Origin: Alphaproteobacteria bacterium | GTDB lineage: Bacteria; Pseudomonadota; Alphaproteobacteria; Puniceispirillales; UBA1172 | DNA: 64,000 nt | Assembly (NCBI GenBank): GCA_016778985.1 | Contig: JADHOM010000006.1 | Location: 29,530 to 93,529 of the forward strand | Direction: 5' to 3' | Made by a program: the position numbers and the translations under genes | Part shown: in pieces, positions 56,113 to 64,000 of the stretch | Layout: each line of letters begins with the position of its first letter | How positions within the stretch are numbered: the first letter of the stretch is position 1 | The notes under the pieces: generated by a model | Told to the model about the DNA's origin: nothing | Database searches by the model: none | What the model saw: the letters and a program-made list of their open reading frames with translations, nothing else

Positions 56113-57084
56113 TCATGCTGCTATGAAAGCATTTTTATAAAACCGTAGCCAGTTTTCACCACATATCTTTTTGGTATCTTGATCGGAAAACCCAACTTGC
56201 CGCAAGCCCTTTGCAACATTGTCCCAATCACGATTATCCCTGAACCAATCAGGCATAGGCGGAAAGCCAGCTTGACTGGCTGAGCCTTCGCCATAATCAA
56301 TGGTCTTAGTCCAGCGACCAACGCGCATCCATTCAACAACACTATCGGGCTGATCTTGGCATAAATCTGTGCCAAAGCCGATCTGATCAACCCCCATGAG
56401 ATCAGCGGTTCTGGCAATCATCTCACAGAATGAGTCTAGGGTGCAGGCGCTCCCATCTTTCAGATGATGGGGATAAAGGGAAAATCCTAGCATACCGCCG
56501 GTTTCGGCTAAGGCCTTGAGAACACTGTCAGATTTATTGCGCTTTGCCGCATGCCAGAACGCCGGATTTGCATGGCTGATCACAATTGGCCGGTCTGAAA
56601 ATGCTATCGCTGCAAGCGTTGAGGCTTCGGCGGAATGTGACATATCGACGACCAATCCTACTCTATTCATTTCACGCACGACTTCTTTGCCCATACGGGT
56701 TAAGCCCGTATCATCATCTTCATAACAGCCGGTGGCAAGCAATGACTGATTGTTGTAGGTGAGTTGCATGAAGCGCACGCCAAGCCGATGCAAGACTTCA
56801 ACAAGCCCGATATCATCCTCAATAGGTGAGGGGTTTTGAAGCCCATAGATGACGGCGGTTCTGCCTGATGCTTTAGCGGCTATGATATCTTCGGCGCTAA
56901 AGGCTTGGACGATGCGGTCAGAATAATCTTCAAACCAGCGGTTCCATTTTTCGATATTGATGACGGTTTCACGAAAGTTTTCATGATAAGCGATTGTGAC
57001 ATGAACAGCGTCAACACCGCCATCAGCCCATTGCTGAAAAATTTTTGGTGACCACTGGCAATATTGCAAACAATCAATTCGCAT
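56113..57084 (-). CDS. Membrane-dipeptidase family (M19) metallohydrolase
   Basis: A 323-residue TIM-barrel hydrolase of the renal dipeptidase family. VGLVVDMSHSAEASTL and PIVISHANP carry two metal-binding histidines, and FGTDLCQD the C-terminal Asp. The first HxD expected near the N-terminus reads HVTIAY, so one metal-site part is altered. No signal peptide, so it is cytoplasmic. Related dipeptidase-like proteins sit in glycine betaine and carnitine catabolic operons, e.g. beside gbcAB in pseudomonads. It starts three bases after proV, tying it to betaine-type uptake. The true substrate may not be a dipeptide. Confidence 0.82.
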   Translation of the reverse strand: MRIDCLQYCQWSPKIFQQWADGGVDAVHVTIAYHENFRETVINIEKWNRWFEDYSDRIVQAFSAEDIIAAKASGRTAVIYGLQNPSPIEDDIGLVEVLHRLGVRFMQLTYNNQSLLATGCYEDDDTGLTRMGKEVVREMNRVGLVVDMSHSAEASTLAAIAFSDRPIVISHANPAFWHAAKRNKSDSVLKALAETGGMLGFSLYPHHLKDGSACTLDSFCEMIARTADLMGVDQIGFGTDLCQDQPDSVVEWMRVGRWTKTIDYGEGSASQAGFPPMPDWFRDNRDWDNVAKGLRQVGFSDQDTKKICGENWLRFYKNAFIAA

Positions 57085-57086
57085 GG

Positions 57087-58160
57087 CTATTTTGCTCGGC
57101 GTGAGGTCGTCAAATTATAGCGAACTAAGGCTTTATAGACTTGCGTCATTTCAATATGACCGACAGTTTTATCCTTTTCCGTAACCGCATAAATGCCTTT
57201 CACATCGCCATCTGCTTGGGCGATTAATTGTTCTAGGGATTGTTTGCTATCAATACTGCCGGCCGTTTTCTTTGTCGTTTTTGATGGCTTCATGACCGAG
57301 CCAACACGCAGCACGCGGGCGCGGTTAATATCACTCACAAACTCTTCGATATAAGGGTCGCTAGGATTAAGAATAATATGCTGGGGATTACCTTGCTGGA
57401 CAACAAAGCCATCTTTCAACACCACCAGATGATCCGCGATTTTCAACGCTTCATCCAAATCATGAGTAATAAAAATGATGGTTTTATGGAGGTCTTCCTG
57501 AAGATCAAGCAGCAAGTCCTGCATGGATGTTCTAATCAGCGGATCAAGCGCGGAAAACGCCTCATCCATAAGCATGAAATCAGCATTTGATGTTAATGCC
57601 CTTGCAATTCCAACACGTTGCTGCATGCCGCCAGATAGCTGATGCGGATAGGCATCTTCATAGCCATCCAGTTCAACTCGTGATAGCCAATATCGTGCCT
57701 CTTTTTCGGATTTTACCTTATCTTCGTTCCTCACCATCGGCGCTAGCATCGTGTTTTGCAGAACTGTCCGATGCGGAAGCAGGGCGAATTTCTGAAAGAC
57801 CATAGACATCCGCGTCTGTCGCAACTGCCGCAATTTATCATCAGGCAGATTAAGAATATTTTCTCCATCCAACAAAATCTCACCTGCGGTAGGTTCAATC
57901 AGACGGTTAATGTGACGGATCAAGGTCGATTTACCTGAACCTGATAAGCCCATAATGACAGTGATTTTGCCTGATTGAATGTCAACATTGATGTTGTTCA
58001 GACCAATGACATGGCCGGTTTTTCGCTGAACATCGGCTTTGTCAATGCCATCATGTAATTGTGGCAGGACAGATTTCGGATCATCACCAAAAATCTTGAA
58101 CAGATTACGGATAGAAATTGCAACATCAGAAGATTTTTGTGATTGTGTTGTTGTCATCAT
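57087..58160 (-). CDS. proV: Glycine betaine/proline-type ABC transporter ATPase
   Basis: A 357-residue ABC ATPase of the ProV/OpuAA type. Walker A GLSGSGKST near residue 71, signature LSGGMQQRV near 172, Walker B FMLMDEAFSALD near 192. The N-terminal extension FKIFGDDP is typical of ProV. A degenerate C-terminal CBS-like region (about residues 270-350) may sense ionic strength or ligand. It lies eight bases after proW and three before the dipeptidase. Confidence 0.93.
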   Translation of the reverse strand: MMTTTQSQKSSDVAISIRNLFKIFGDDPKSVLPQLHDGIDKADVQRKTGHVIGLNNINVDIQSGKITVIMGLSGSGKSTLIRHINRLIEPTAGEILLDGENILNLPDDKLRQLRQTRMSMVFQKFALLPHRTVLQNTMLAPMVRNEDKVKSEKEARYWLSRVELDGYEDAYPHQLSGGMQQRVGIARALTSNADFMLMDEAFSALDPLIRTSMQDLLLDLQEDLHKTIIFITHDLDEALKIADHLVVLKDGFVVQQGNPQHIILNPSDPYIEEFVSDINRARVLRVGSVMKPSKTTKKTAGSIDSKQSLEQLIAQADGDVKGIYAVTEKDKTVGHIEMTQVYKALVRYNLTTSRRAK

Positions 58161-58167
58161 ATCTGTC

Positions 58168-59181
58168 CTAGCCGTGATAGGTTTTGTTCATACGTTTAAG
58201 TGCTGATTTTGATACACGGTCTAAAATAATGGCAAGCAAGACAATGCCAATGCCAGCCATAAACCCAACCCCGAGCCGAAGATTGTTAATGCCATCCAGC
58301 ACTAATGTGCCAAGCCCTGGTGCCGAAACCAGCGACGCGATAACAACCATTGCCAAGCTCATCATAATGGTCTGATTAACCCCTGCCATAATATTAGGCA
58401 TGGCAAGCGGAACCTGAACATTAAAGAGCAATTGCCGCTTCGTCATACCATAGGCATTTGCTGCCTCTATAACATCCTTATCAACTAGCCTGATGCCTAA
58501 ATCGGTTAACCGAATAACCGGTACAATGGCATATAGAATAATGGCGAGGCCATATAGCTTTGGCTCAGTGATTTTGAAAATAAAGATCAATGGGATCAGA
58601 TAAACGAATGTTGGCAACGTCTGTAACATATCAAGAATGGGGATGAGCATCCGCTGAACCGTATTGCTCCTTGCCATTAAAATCCCTGTTGGCACCCCTA
58701 TAACAACGCATAATACCGTACACACAAATATGATTGATAGTGTCTGCATGGCGTAGGAATAGTGATCTGTGGCCAGATAAAAAATAATACAGCTAACAAC
58801 AAATGCGGTGATTTTCCATGACCTGGCTGACCATTGAACAGCTAACATAAAGAGGGGAAGCAATATCCACCAAGGTGTATTAGTAAAGAGATAAAGAGCC
58901 GAGTCTAGCATCCATGACAGTGGTTGCGTGATTGGATCAAGGACAGTTCGCAAAGATGGGCGAATATATAAAAAGCCGTCTTCAAGTGAGGCGGTTAAAT
59001 CACGAGATTGGGGGATAGAGGCACATGCTTTATGTAAATTATCCAGCGATGGAAATGGTATATCCCACCATGCCGTTTCTTCATTTTTAAGGCTTTTTAG
59101 ACTAATCAGTGCTTTTTGCTTGCCGCTATCACACCATTCAGACAGCCCAAAAAAACTAAATACGTTTTCAAATGCAGCCAT
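58168..59181 (-). CDS. proW: Glycine betaine/proline-type ABC transporter permease
   Basis: A 337-residue permease with a soluble N-terminal region of about 90 residues, then about seven helices. The EAA loop is EAANAYGMTKRQLLFNVQVP near residue 235, and LQTLPTFVYLIPL lies near 188. It belongs to the ProW/OpuAB group for quaternary amines. It is separated from proX by 136 bases that contain a hairpin, which fits higher expression of the binding protein. Confidence 0.92.
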   Translation of the reverse strand: MAAFENVFSFFGLSEWCDSGKQKALISLKSLKNEETAWWDIPFPSLDNLHKACASIPQSRDLTASLEDGFLYIRPSLRTVLDPITQPLSWMLDSALYLFTNTPWWILLPLFMLAVQWSARSWKITAFVVSCIIFYLATDHYSYAMQTLSIIFVCTVLCVVIGVPTGILMARSNTVQRMLIPILDMLQTLPTFVYLIPLIFIFKITEPKLYGLAIILYAIVPVIRLTDLGIRLVDKDVIEAANAYGMTKRQLLFNVQVPLAMPNIMAGVNQTIMMSLAMVVIASLVSAPGLGTLVLDGINNLRLGVGFMAGIGIVLLAIILDRVSKSALKRMNKTYHG

Positions 59182-59276
59182 GAAATTGTTTCCCCCATAC
59201 TTAAATCAGTTTTATTAAGTGGGTGTTTTTTTAACGTGTTTAAAAGTTATTAATGAAAGATTCATAACAAATCACC

Positions 59277-59297
59277 GGAACAGGATTGCCCTGTTCC
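59277..59297 (-). promoter_or_regulatory. Intercistronic hairpin between proX and proW
   Basis: GGAACAGG at 59277-59284 pairs with CCTGTTCC at 59290-59297 around a five-base loop. It lies just after the proX stop with no T-run. Such hairpins often protect the upstream binding-protein mRNA or reduce read-through. Confidence 0.5.
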
Positions 59298-59317
59298 AGT
59301 GAATAATCAATTTTGGT

Positions 59318-60292
59318 TTAGAGAAGCGCTTCTAGCTTGCCTTTAGCGTCAGCATTAACCCAACTCATGACCATATCAGTGTAGTTTGTCAGCACCCAAG
59401 CAGCAGCTTCGTCAGCAGAAGCGTTGTTCACTTCTTTCCAAGCTAGCATCTTGCTCATAACGTCGTTAGGAAAACTCATGTTCTGGACGAACTTAAAGAC
59501 TTCAGGCTCACGCTTAGCAAGGTCTGCAGTGACGGCATTAATCACTGACGCTGATGGAAAACCAGATACGCCTAGATCACTTTCAGGGGAATCGGCATTC
59601 TGATTAATAGAATGCTGTGCTGGATCAACATCACCAATATCAACCTTGGTCATTTCATATTTACCAAGCACTGCTGTTGGGCCCCAATAATATCCAAACC
59701 AAGGAGCATCATCGGCAAATGCTGCCGCAATAGAAGCGCTAAGGTTGGCACCTGACCCGTGATCAAATACTTCAATGCCATTGGCTTCTAGCTGATGAAC
59801 AACTTTCAGGTTGTCATTAAGGATCCGGCAACCCCAGCCAACAGGGCAGTTGTGGAAACGTCCGCCGACAAGCTCAGGATTAGCAAGAATACCTTCGATT
59901 GTTGTTAGCTCAGGATGCTTTTTGGCTAAGCTAGTTGGTATCCACCAACCTTCTTCACCACCATTTTGAAAAACATCAGATGCAGTGATAACTTTACCTG
60001 CCGCCTCTAGCTCACCATAAACGGTGGCTGAGTTTTTCCAGACTTCTGGGACGATATCTGGCTTTCCATTTTCTGCGAGTGAAGTCACCGCAGGGACAGT
60101 GTCAGTTGGGACAACAGAAACGGAACATCCGTAACCCTGCTCAAGCACAAAAGTAGCAAGTGCAGTAATGCTCTCACCTGATGCCCAGCCCATTGCACCG
60201 ATACTTACCTCGCCACAATCCGCTTTAGCAACATTTGACATCATACCAATGCCAAGAGCTGCGCCCATTATTGTCATCATCGTTTTCTTCAT
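59318..60292 (-). CDS. proX: Glycine betaine/proline-type periplasmic binding protein
   Basis: A 324-residue secreted binding protein of the OpuAC type with a signal peptide (residues 1-24, ending VAKA). Tryptophans and tyrosines typical of quaternary-amine cages occur in AMGWASGE, PEVWKNSA, EGWWIP and FGYYWGPTAVLGKY. The last phrase matches ProX-family binding sites. The ligand may be glycine betaine, proline betaine or a related compound. GGAGGAATGA precedes the ATG. It follows the FAD oxidoreductase by 53 bases and is part of the same operon. Confidence 0.92.
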   Translation of the reverse strand: MKKTMMTIMGAALGIGMMSNVAKADCGEVSIGAMGWASGESITALATFVLEQGYGCSVSVVPTDTVPAVTSLAENGKPDIVPEVWKNSATVYGELEAAGKVITASDVFQNGGEEGWWIPTSLAKKHPELTTIEGILANPELVGGRFHNCPVGWGCRILNDNLKVVHQLEANGIEVFDHGSGANLSASIAAAFADDAPWFGYYWGPTAVLGKYEMTKVDIGDVDPAQHSINQNADSPESDLGVSGFPSASVINAVTADLAKREPEVFKFVQNMSFPNDVMSKMLAWKEVNNASADEAAAWVLTNYTDMVMSWVNADAKGKLEALL

Positions 60293-60345
60293 TCATTCCT
60301 CCCAATGTGTTGAATGATCAGCAAATCAATCAAGCCAAAAAAGAC

Positions 60346-61701
60346 TTAAATTTCTTTTCTTGCCCTAAACTCTTTGAATTTAATCGTTGCGTTCGCACCG
60401 ATATAGCGCAGTAATCTTGGAGGAAGTTTGGACGGTGTATCTTGATTTGTCAAATATGTTATGACTTCTGTGTTTCTATTCATGGCTAAATCAGCGGCGG
60501 CGATACCGGCTAATGTGCCTGTCGCCGTGCCTAACCCATTTTGGCAACAGGCTGATATCACATTTTTATCAACCCAACCAAATGCAGGGACAGTGTTTCT
60601 GGATAAGCATAATCGACCACCCCAGCTATATTCAAAATCAACATCAGTTAATGCAGGATAGCGGCGGTCAAAACTTATCCGATGGGATTTCGCATAATTT
60701 TCTACACGAGCAGGCGATACTTGCATGGATGGATCAAAACTCCAGCCATTTCGAATTACGATTCGGTTGCCTTCTGGGGTGTTGATGCGCCTGATTGTTG
60801 TCCCCATAGGATCAGATGGGGTAATGCCCCAACGCGCTTCTCCGCCAATCTTTTTTTGCTGGAATGCGCTTAATGGCTTGGTCATAGACGCATAGGTAAA
60901 TACATGCATGAGTCGGTTTTCATAAAAGCCAAAAGATTCTGCATGGCCATTAACAGCAATAATGATACCTTCTGCTGTTACAGAACCATGCTGTGTTTTG
61001 ATCACCCAATGTTTTCCGACCCTGGTAAATGATAGTGCGGGTGAGCGTTCAAATATCCGAAATTGCGATTTTCTTTGATGAATCCCTTGGGCTAGCCGTG
61101 TGATATATTCGGCAGGTTGTAATAAAATTGTCCCCGGCGTGTAAAGACCATTAGCATAATACTCAGAGCCTGTGATAGCTAGCATGTCATCGCTGGATAG
61201 CATCGAATATGTTTCGCCAAGCTGATCTAATTGTTTGGCATAGATATCATTATGATGCTGGTTATTATGGTCTACACTTGCGTTAATCTTGCCACATCTA
61301 TCAACGCAATGATCGGGCATTTGATATTCTTCAGCAGCGCTTATGGCAAATCTTTGGGCGACCCTGTTCAAACGGATTAGTTCGCGGTCAGATGACAGGT
61401 CACCAACATAAGAGTCGCCGCTTAGCGCATGCGGTAGATCAATCATAAATCCAGAATTTCGACCAGCCGGGCCAGCTCCAATTTGACTTGCTTCAAGCAA
61501 GGCAATGCTTAATCCACTGCCGCCTTTATAAGCAAGCTGTTTGGCGGCACTTAATCCGGTAAAGCCGCCACCAATAATAACCCAATCGGCAGATATATTT
61601 TGCTCTAACGTCGGATAGAATGGCACTCTATCTAATATGCTTAGCCATCCGGTCTGACCTGGATCAACTGGTAATCGCTTGGCTGAATAATAATCACTCA
61701 T
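60346..61701 (-). CDS. FAD-dependent amine/amino-acid oxidoreductase (PuuB/DAAO type)
   Basis: A 451-residue DAO-family flavoprotein. The FAD-binding motif is WVIIGGGFTGLSAAKQLAYKG near residue 40, followed by ALLEASQIGAGPAGRNSGFM, which matches gamma-glutamylputrescine oxidase-like proteins. The C-terminal FAD segment is CQNGLGTATGTLAG. It oxidises a C-N bond of an amine or imino acid, or demethylates an N-methyl group. It overlaps the aldehyde dehydrogenase by eight bases, so the aldehyde product is probably its next substrate. Exact substrate unknown. Confidence 0.87.
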   Translation of the reverse strand: MSDYYSAKRLPVDPGQTGWLSILDRVPFYPTLEQNISADWVIIGGGFTGLSAAKQLAYKGGSGLSIALLEASQIGAGPAGRNSGFMIDLPHALSGDSYVGDLSSDRELIRLNRVAQRFAISAAEEYQMPDHCVDRCGKINASVDHNNQHHNDIYAKQLDQLGETYSMLSSDDMLAITGSEYYANGLYTPGTILLQPAEYITRLAQGIHQRKSQFRIFERSPALSFTRVGKHWVIKTQHGSVTAEGIIIAVNGHAESFGFYENRLMHVFTYASMTKPLSAFQQKKIGGEARWGITPSDPMGTTIRRINTPEGNRIVIRNGWSFDPSMQVSPARVENYAKSHRISFDRRYPALTDVDFEYSWGGRLCLSRNTVPAFGWVDKNVISACCQNGLGTATGTLAGIAAADLAMNRNTEVITYLTNQDTPSKLPPRLLRYIGANATIKFKEFRARKEI

Positions 61702-63211
61702 TAATCAATTCCTCATCGTTAACATCATCCAAGTTAACCCAAATGGTCTTGGTTTCTGTAAATTGATCATGCGCGGCAAGGCCATTATCTCTGCCGCCAA
61801 AGCCAGATTCTTTCCAGCCTCCAAATGGTGTCGTGATATCGCCTTCACCATAGCAATTGACGGTAACCGTTCCGGCTTTGAGAACTCGCGCAGACCGCAG
61901 AGCCGTGCCGATTGAGGCGCTGAAAATACTGGCGGTTAACCCGTAATTTGTATTATTCGCAATCTGCACCGCATGATCTGTGTCCGTGGCTAGTATCAGG
62001 CAAAGGACAGGGCCAAAAACCTCATCCGTGGCAAGAATATGGGCGGGGTCAACATCATAAAAAACGGTTGGTGTGATCTGCTTTTCCTTGGCATTAACGC
62101 TACCACATATGGCAGGTAATTTATCTTTTGCGGCTTTATCCAAGAAGGATTTGACTTTACTAAAATGGGTGTCAGATACCAGAACTCCTAACCGATTTTT
62201 AGGGTCAAGCGGATCGCCTTGATGAAATTGTCCTATATGAAATAGCAAGGCCTTGCGCAATTCATCAGCGCGTGATTTATCAACAATAACACGAGAAATT
62301 GCAGAGCAATTCTGCCCCATATTCCAAAACGCGCCCATCGCAATATGCTCAGCGACTTTATTGATATATTCGGCATCTTTCAACACTAGGCAGGGATTTT
62401 TGCCACCACATTCGAGCGTGATCTTTTTAAGGTTTGATTGCGCCGAATAACGTAGAAAATGCCGCCCTGTTTCGGTTGAGCCAGTAAAGCTAATCATGTC
62501 AATGTCAGGATGTAGCCCCATCGCTTGACCTGTCGTCAGACCATCACCTGGCAAGACCTGAAAAACGCCGCGCGGAATGCCTGCTTCCAGTGCTAGTTCA
62601 GCCATCCGTAGAGCAGTTAACGGGGTTTCTTCTGCTGGCTTTATCATAACTGAATTACCAGCAGCTAGCGCAGGGCCAATCTTCCACGCCATCATCAATA
62701 AAGGAAAGTTCCAAGGCAGAACACAACCAACAACGCCAATAGGCTGACGGATGATCATCGCCATAGCATCCTCACCTGTTGGCGCAACATCATCATAAAT
62801 CTTATCAATGGCCTCAGCATGCCATTTGATGCAATTGATCGCCTCTGGCAAATCAATGGTGGCGCAATCCTGAATAGGTTTGCCACTATCCAGGCTTTCC
62901 ATAACGGCTAATTCATGCCGATTGCGGGTCATTAGCTTACACAGCCTGATCAATATCTCTTTGCGTTCAGCGGGATGACAACGTGACCATTGCCCTTGGT
63001 CAAATGCTTCGCGGGCTTTGGAGGTGGCATAATCGGTAGTTTCCGCATTGGTCATGGCAATCGTGGTCAGGATATCGCCTGTCGCTGGATTGATAATATC
63101 CATATTGACGCCGCCACCAGCTTGATAGGCACCATTTATAAACGCTGCGGATGGTAAGCGGATCTGTTCTGCCAGTGCTTTATAATCTTCATAACTTTGC
63201 AAATCTGACAT
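61694..63211 (-). CDS. Aldehyde dehydrogenase (PuuC-like)
   Basis: A 505-residue NAD(P) aldehyde dehydrogenase. Cofactor segments PWNFPLLM and FTGSTETGR, the catalytic Glu in LECGGKNP near residue 270, and catalytic Cys in GQNCSAISR near 303 are present. YGLTASIFS and PFGGWKESGFG are typical near the end. It resembles gamma-glutamyl-aminobutyraldehyde and betaine aldehyde dehydrogenases. I chose the ATG at 63211 with AAGGAG upstream, one base past the DapA-like stop; the frame extends upstream through an Arg-rich stretch that is not coding. Confidence 0.93.
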   Translation of the reverse strand: MSDLQSYEDYKALAEQIRLPSAAFINGAYQAGGGVNMDIINPATGDILTTIAMTNAETTDYATSKAREAFDQGQWSRCHPAERKEILIRLCKLMTRNRHELAVMESLDSGKPIQDCATIDLPEAINCIKWHAEAIDKIYDDVAPTGEDAMAMIIRQPIGVVGCVLPWNFPLLMMAWKIGPALAAGNSVMIKPAEETPLTALRMAELALEAGIPRGVFQVLPGDGLTTGQAMGLHPDIDMISFTGSTETGRHFLRYSAQSNLKKITLECGGKNPCLVLKDAEYINKVAEHIAMGAFWNMGQNCSAISRVIVDKSRADELRKALLFHIGQFHQGDPLDPKNRLGVLVSDTHFSKVKSFLDKAAKDKLPAICGSVNAKEKQITPTVFYDVDPAHILATDEVFGPVLCLILATDTDHAVQIANNTNYGLTASIFSASIGTALRSARVLKAGTVTVNCYGEGDITTPFGGWKESGFGGRDNGLAAHDQFTETKTIWVNLDDVNDEELINE

Positions 63212-63212
63212 A

Positions 63213-64000
63213 TCAGTTCTCCTTCTCCGTCGCTGTCGCCTTCTCAATACGATCGATGGTTGTGTTCATCGTATCAATGACCTGATCAAGAATACGTTTA
63301 TCGTCTTTATTCAATGGCCTGAGAGGCGCCCGTGGTGGGCCCGCAGGAATACCTTGTCTGGATACCCCGTATTTGATCGACTGAACAAACTTTCCACCTT
63401 GTTCTAATGCCTGCATTAAAGGCAACATGGCGGTCATTATGCGCCGCCCTTTAATAAAATTATTGTCAACAACGCATGCCTTCCATAGCGCTATATGCGC
63501 TGAGGCGGCAAAATTACTGGCGGCACAAACCCAGCTTTCGGCGCCCCATGCAAAAAACTCAAGTGCTTGATCATCCATGCCACAAGACAACTTGATGTGC
63601 GGATATTGCCGCGCCAATAAATGTAAACGGTTAATATCACCAGAGCTCTCTTTGATCGCGCAAAACGCTGGCGCTTGGCCAATTCTATCGAGGAAGTCTT
63701 CATCCATAGGGGCAGCCATTCTGTCGGGATAGTTATAGAGCATTGAGGGCAGGTCTGCGGCACGTTGCACCGAAAGCGCATGCAGCGCATTTTCCCGCCC
63801 AGTTGGCTGTGCATAAGGCGGCGTTGCCACGAGGATAGCATCAACACCTGCCTTTTTTGCGGCTTTGGCAAGTGTAATGGAATCTTCGGTACGAATAGCG
63901 CCAGTGCCGCCAATCACCGGCAGGCGGCGGTTAATAATGTCACATCCACATTCCAACATGCGGATACGTTCTTCCATGCTTTGTGCATAATATTCGCCAG
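63213..64000 (-). CDS. DapA-family aldolase/lyase (5' end outside window)
   Basis: The frame runs in from beyond 64000 (GEYYAQSMEERIR at the edge), so the N-terminal 40 or so residues are missing. The rest follows the dihydrodipicolinate synthase/N-acetylneuraminate lyase family: PVIGGTGAIRTEDSI, YNYPDR with the catalytic Tyr, and FCAIKESSGD with the Schiff-base Lys. It lies first in the visible operon, one base before the aldehyde dehydrogenase. Members of this family in catabolic operons act as lyases or deaminases of keto acids, e.g. in hydroxyproline breakdown. True DapA is less likely in this context. Confidence 0.87.
   Translation of the reverse strand, partial: GEYYAQSMEERIRMLECGCDIINRRLPVIGGTGAIRTEDSITLAKAAKKAGVDAILVATPPYAQPTGRENALHALSVQRAADLPSMLYNYPDRMAAPMDEDFLDRIGQAPAFCAIKESSGDINRLHLLARQYPHIKLSCGMDDQALEFFAWGAESWVCAASNFAASAHIALWKACVVDNNFIKGRRIMTAMLPLMQALEQGGKFVQSIKYGVSRQGIPAGPPRAPLRPLNKDDKRILDQVIDTMNTTIDRIEKATATEKEN

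Noticed and set aside
1..64000. CRISPR array, rRNA operon, insertion sequence or intact prophage
   Set aside because: I saw no regularly spaced repeats, rRNA segments, transposase reading frames or phage structural genes in the window.

Overview
The window looks like a chromosomal segment of a marine alphaproteobacterium with moderate GC content, most likely of the SAR116 type. This is an inference from gene content, not from a marker-gene tree. The supporting signs are the alphaproteobacterial linkage pyrB-pyrC-plsY-dprA-topA-rnr-rpmG, a DnaA-like Hda protein beside a DUF2066 protein, a DinB with an N-terminal zinc ribbon, an EipB/DUF1849 protein, a PyrC that lacks the metal-binding HxH, an aa3-type oxidase subunit IV microprotein, and marine osmolyte and sulfonate genes (hpsN-like, ProXWV-like, phytanoyl-CoA dioxygenase family).

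Region 1 (1-36,810) is mostly core genome. It holds LPS export and outer-membrane biogenesis (lptF, lptG, partial surA), pepA-holC, ndk, purM-purN, the DUF2066-hda pair, a dioxygenase/flavoprotein pair, rpe, ppk-ppx for polyphosphate, rnd, eipB-like, dinB, a ROK kinase, and rpmG. The long leftward block dprA-topA-rnr plus plsY, pyrC, pyrB and ruvX follows, then the rightward gatCAB operon. Many genes overlap by ATGA or TAATG, so translational coupling is common.

Region 2 (35,640-38,325) is a decayed accessory zone around tRNA-Ser(GCU). It contains the tail of a TRAP transporter permease, a glycine-zipper fragment, a truncated conjugation protein TraH, a DUF1640-type small protein and a rhodanese gene that has lost its middle.

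Region 3 (38,326-44,714) is metabolic. It has an NCS1 permease with a cupin, and an hpsN-SDR-alcohol dehydrogenase operon that probably oxidises 2,3-dihydroxypropane-1-sulfonate. A YczE-like membrane protein follows; its upstream region has an extended -10 promoter and pseudoknot-capable inverted repeats.

Region 4 (44,718-49,557) is a compact cyclic-nucleotide signalling island. It has a membrane cyclase carrying cytochrome-b-like helices and a 2Fe-2S ferredoxin domain, a stand-alone cNMP-binding protein, a second cyclase with TolB-like and TPR parts, and a metallo-beta-lactamase-fold hydrolase that may be the phosphodiesterase. I consider this the most interesting system in the window.

Region 5 (49,800-64,000) holds a divergent HisA paralogue, an ABC-F ATPase and a second PhyH-type oxygenase. 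It ends in a nine-gene leftward operon: DapA-like lyase, aldehyde dehydrogenase, FAD amine oxidase, betaine-type ABC transporter (proX, proW, proV), dipeptidase, an unrecognised 568-residue protein and a DUF3726 protein. It looks like an uptake and catabolic module for a quaternary or N-modified amino compound whose identity cannot be read from the sequence.
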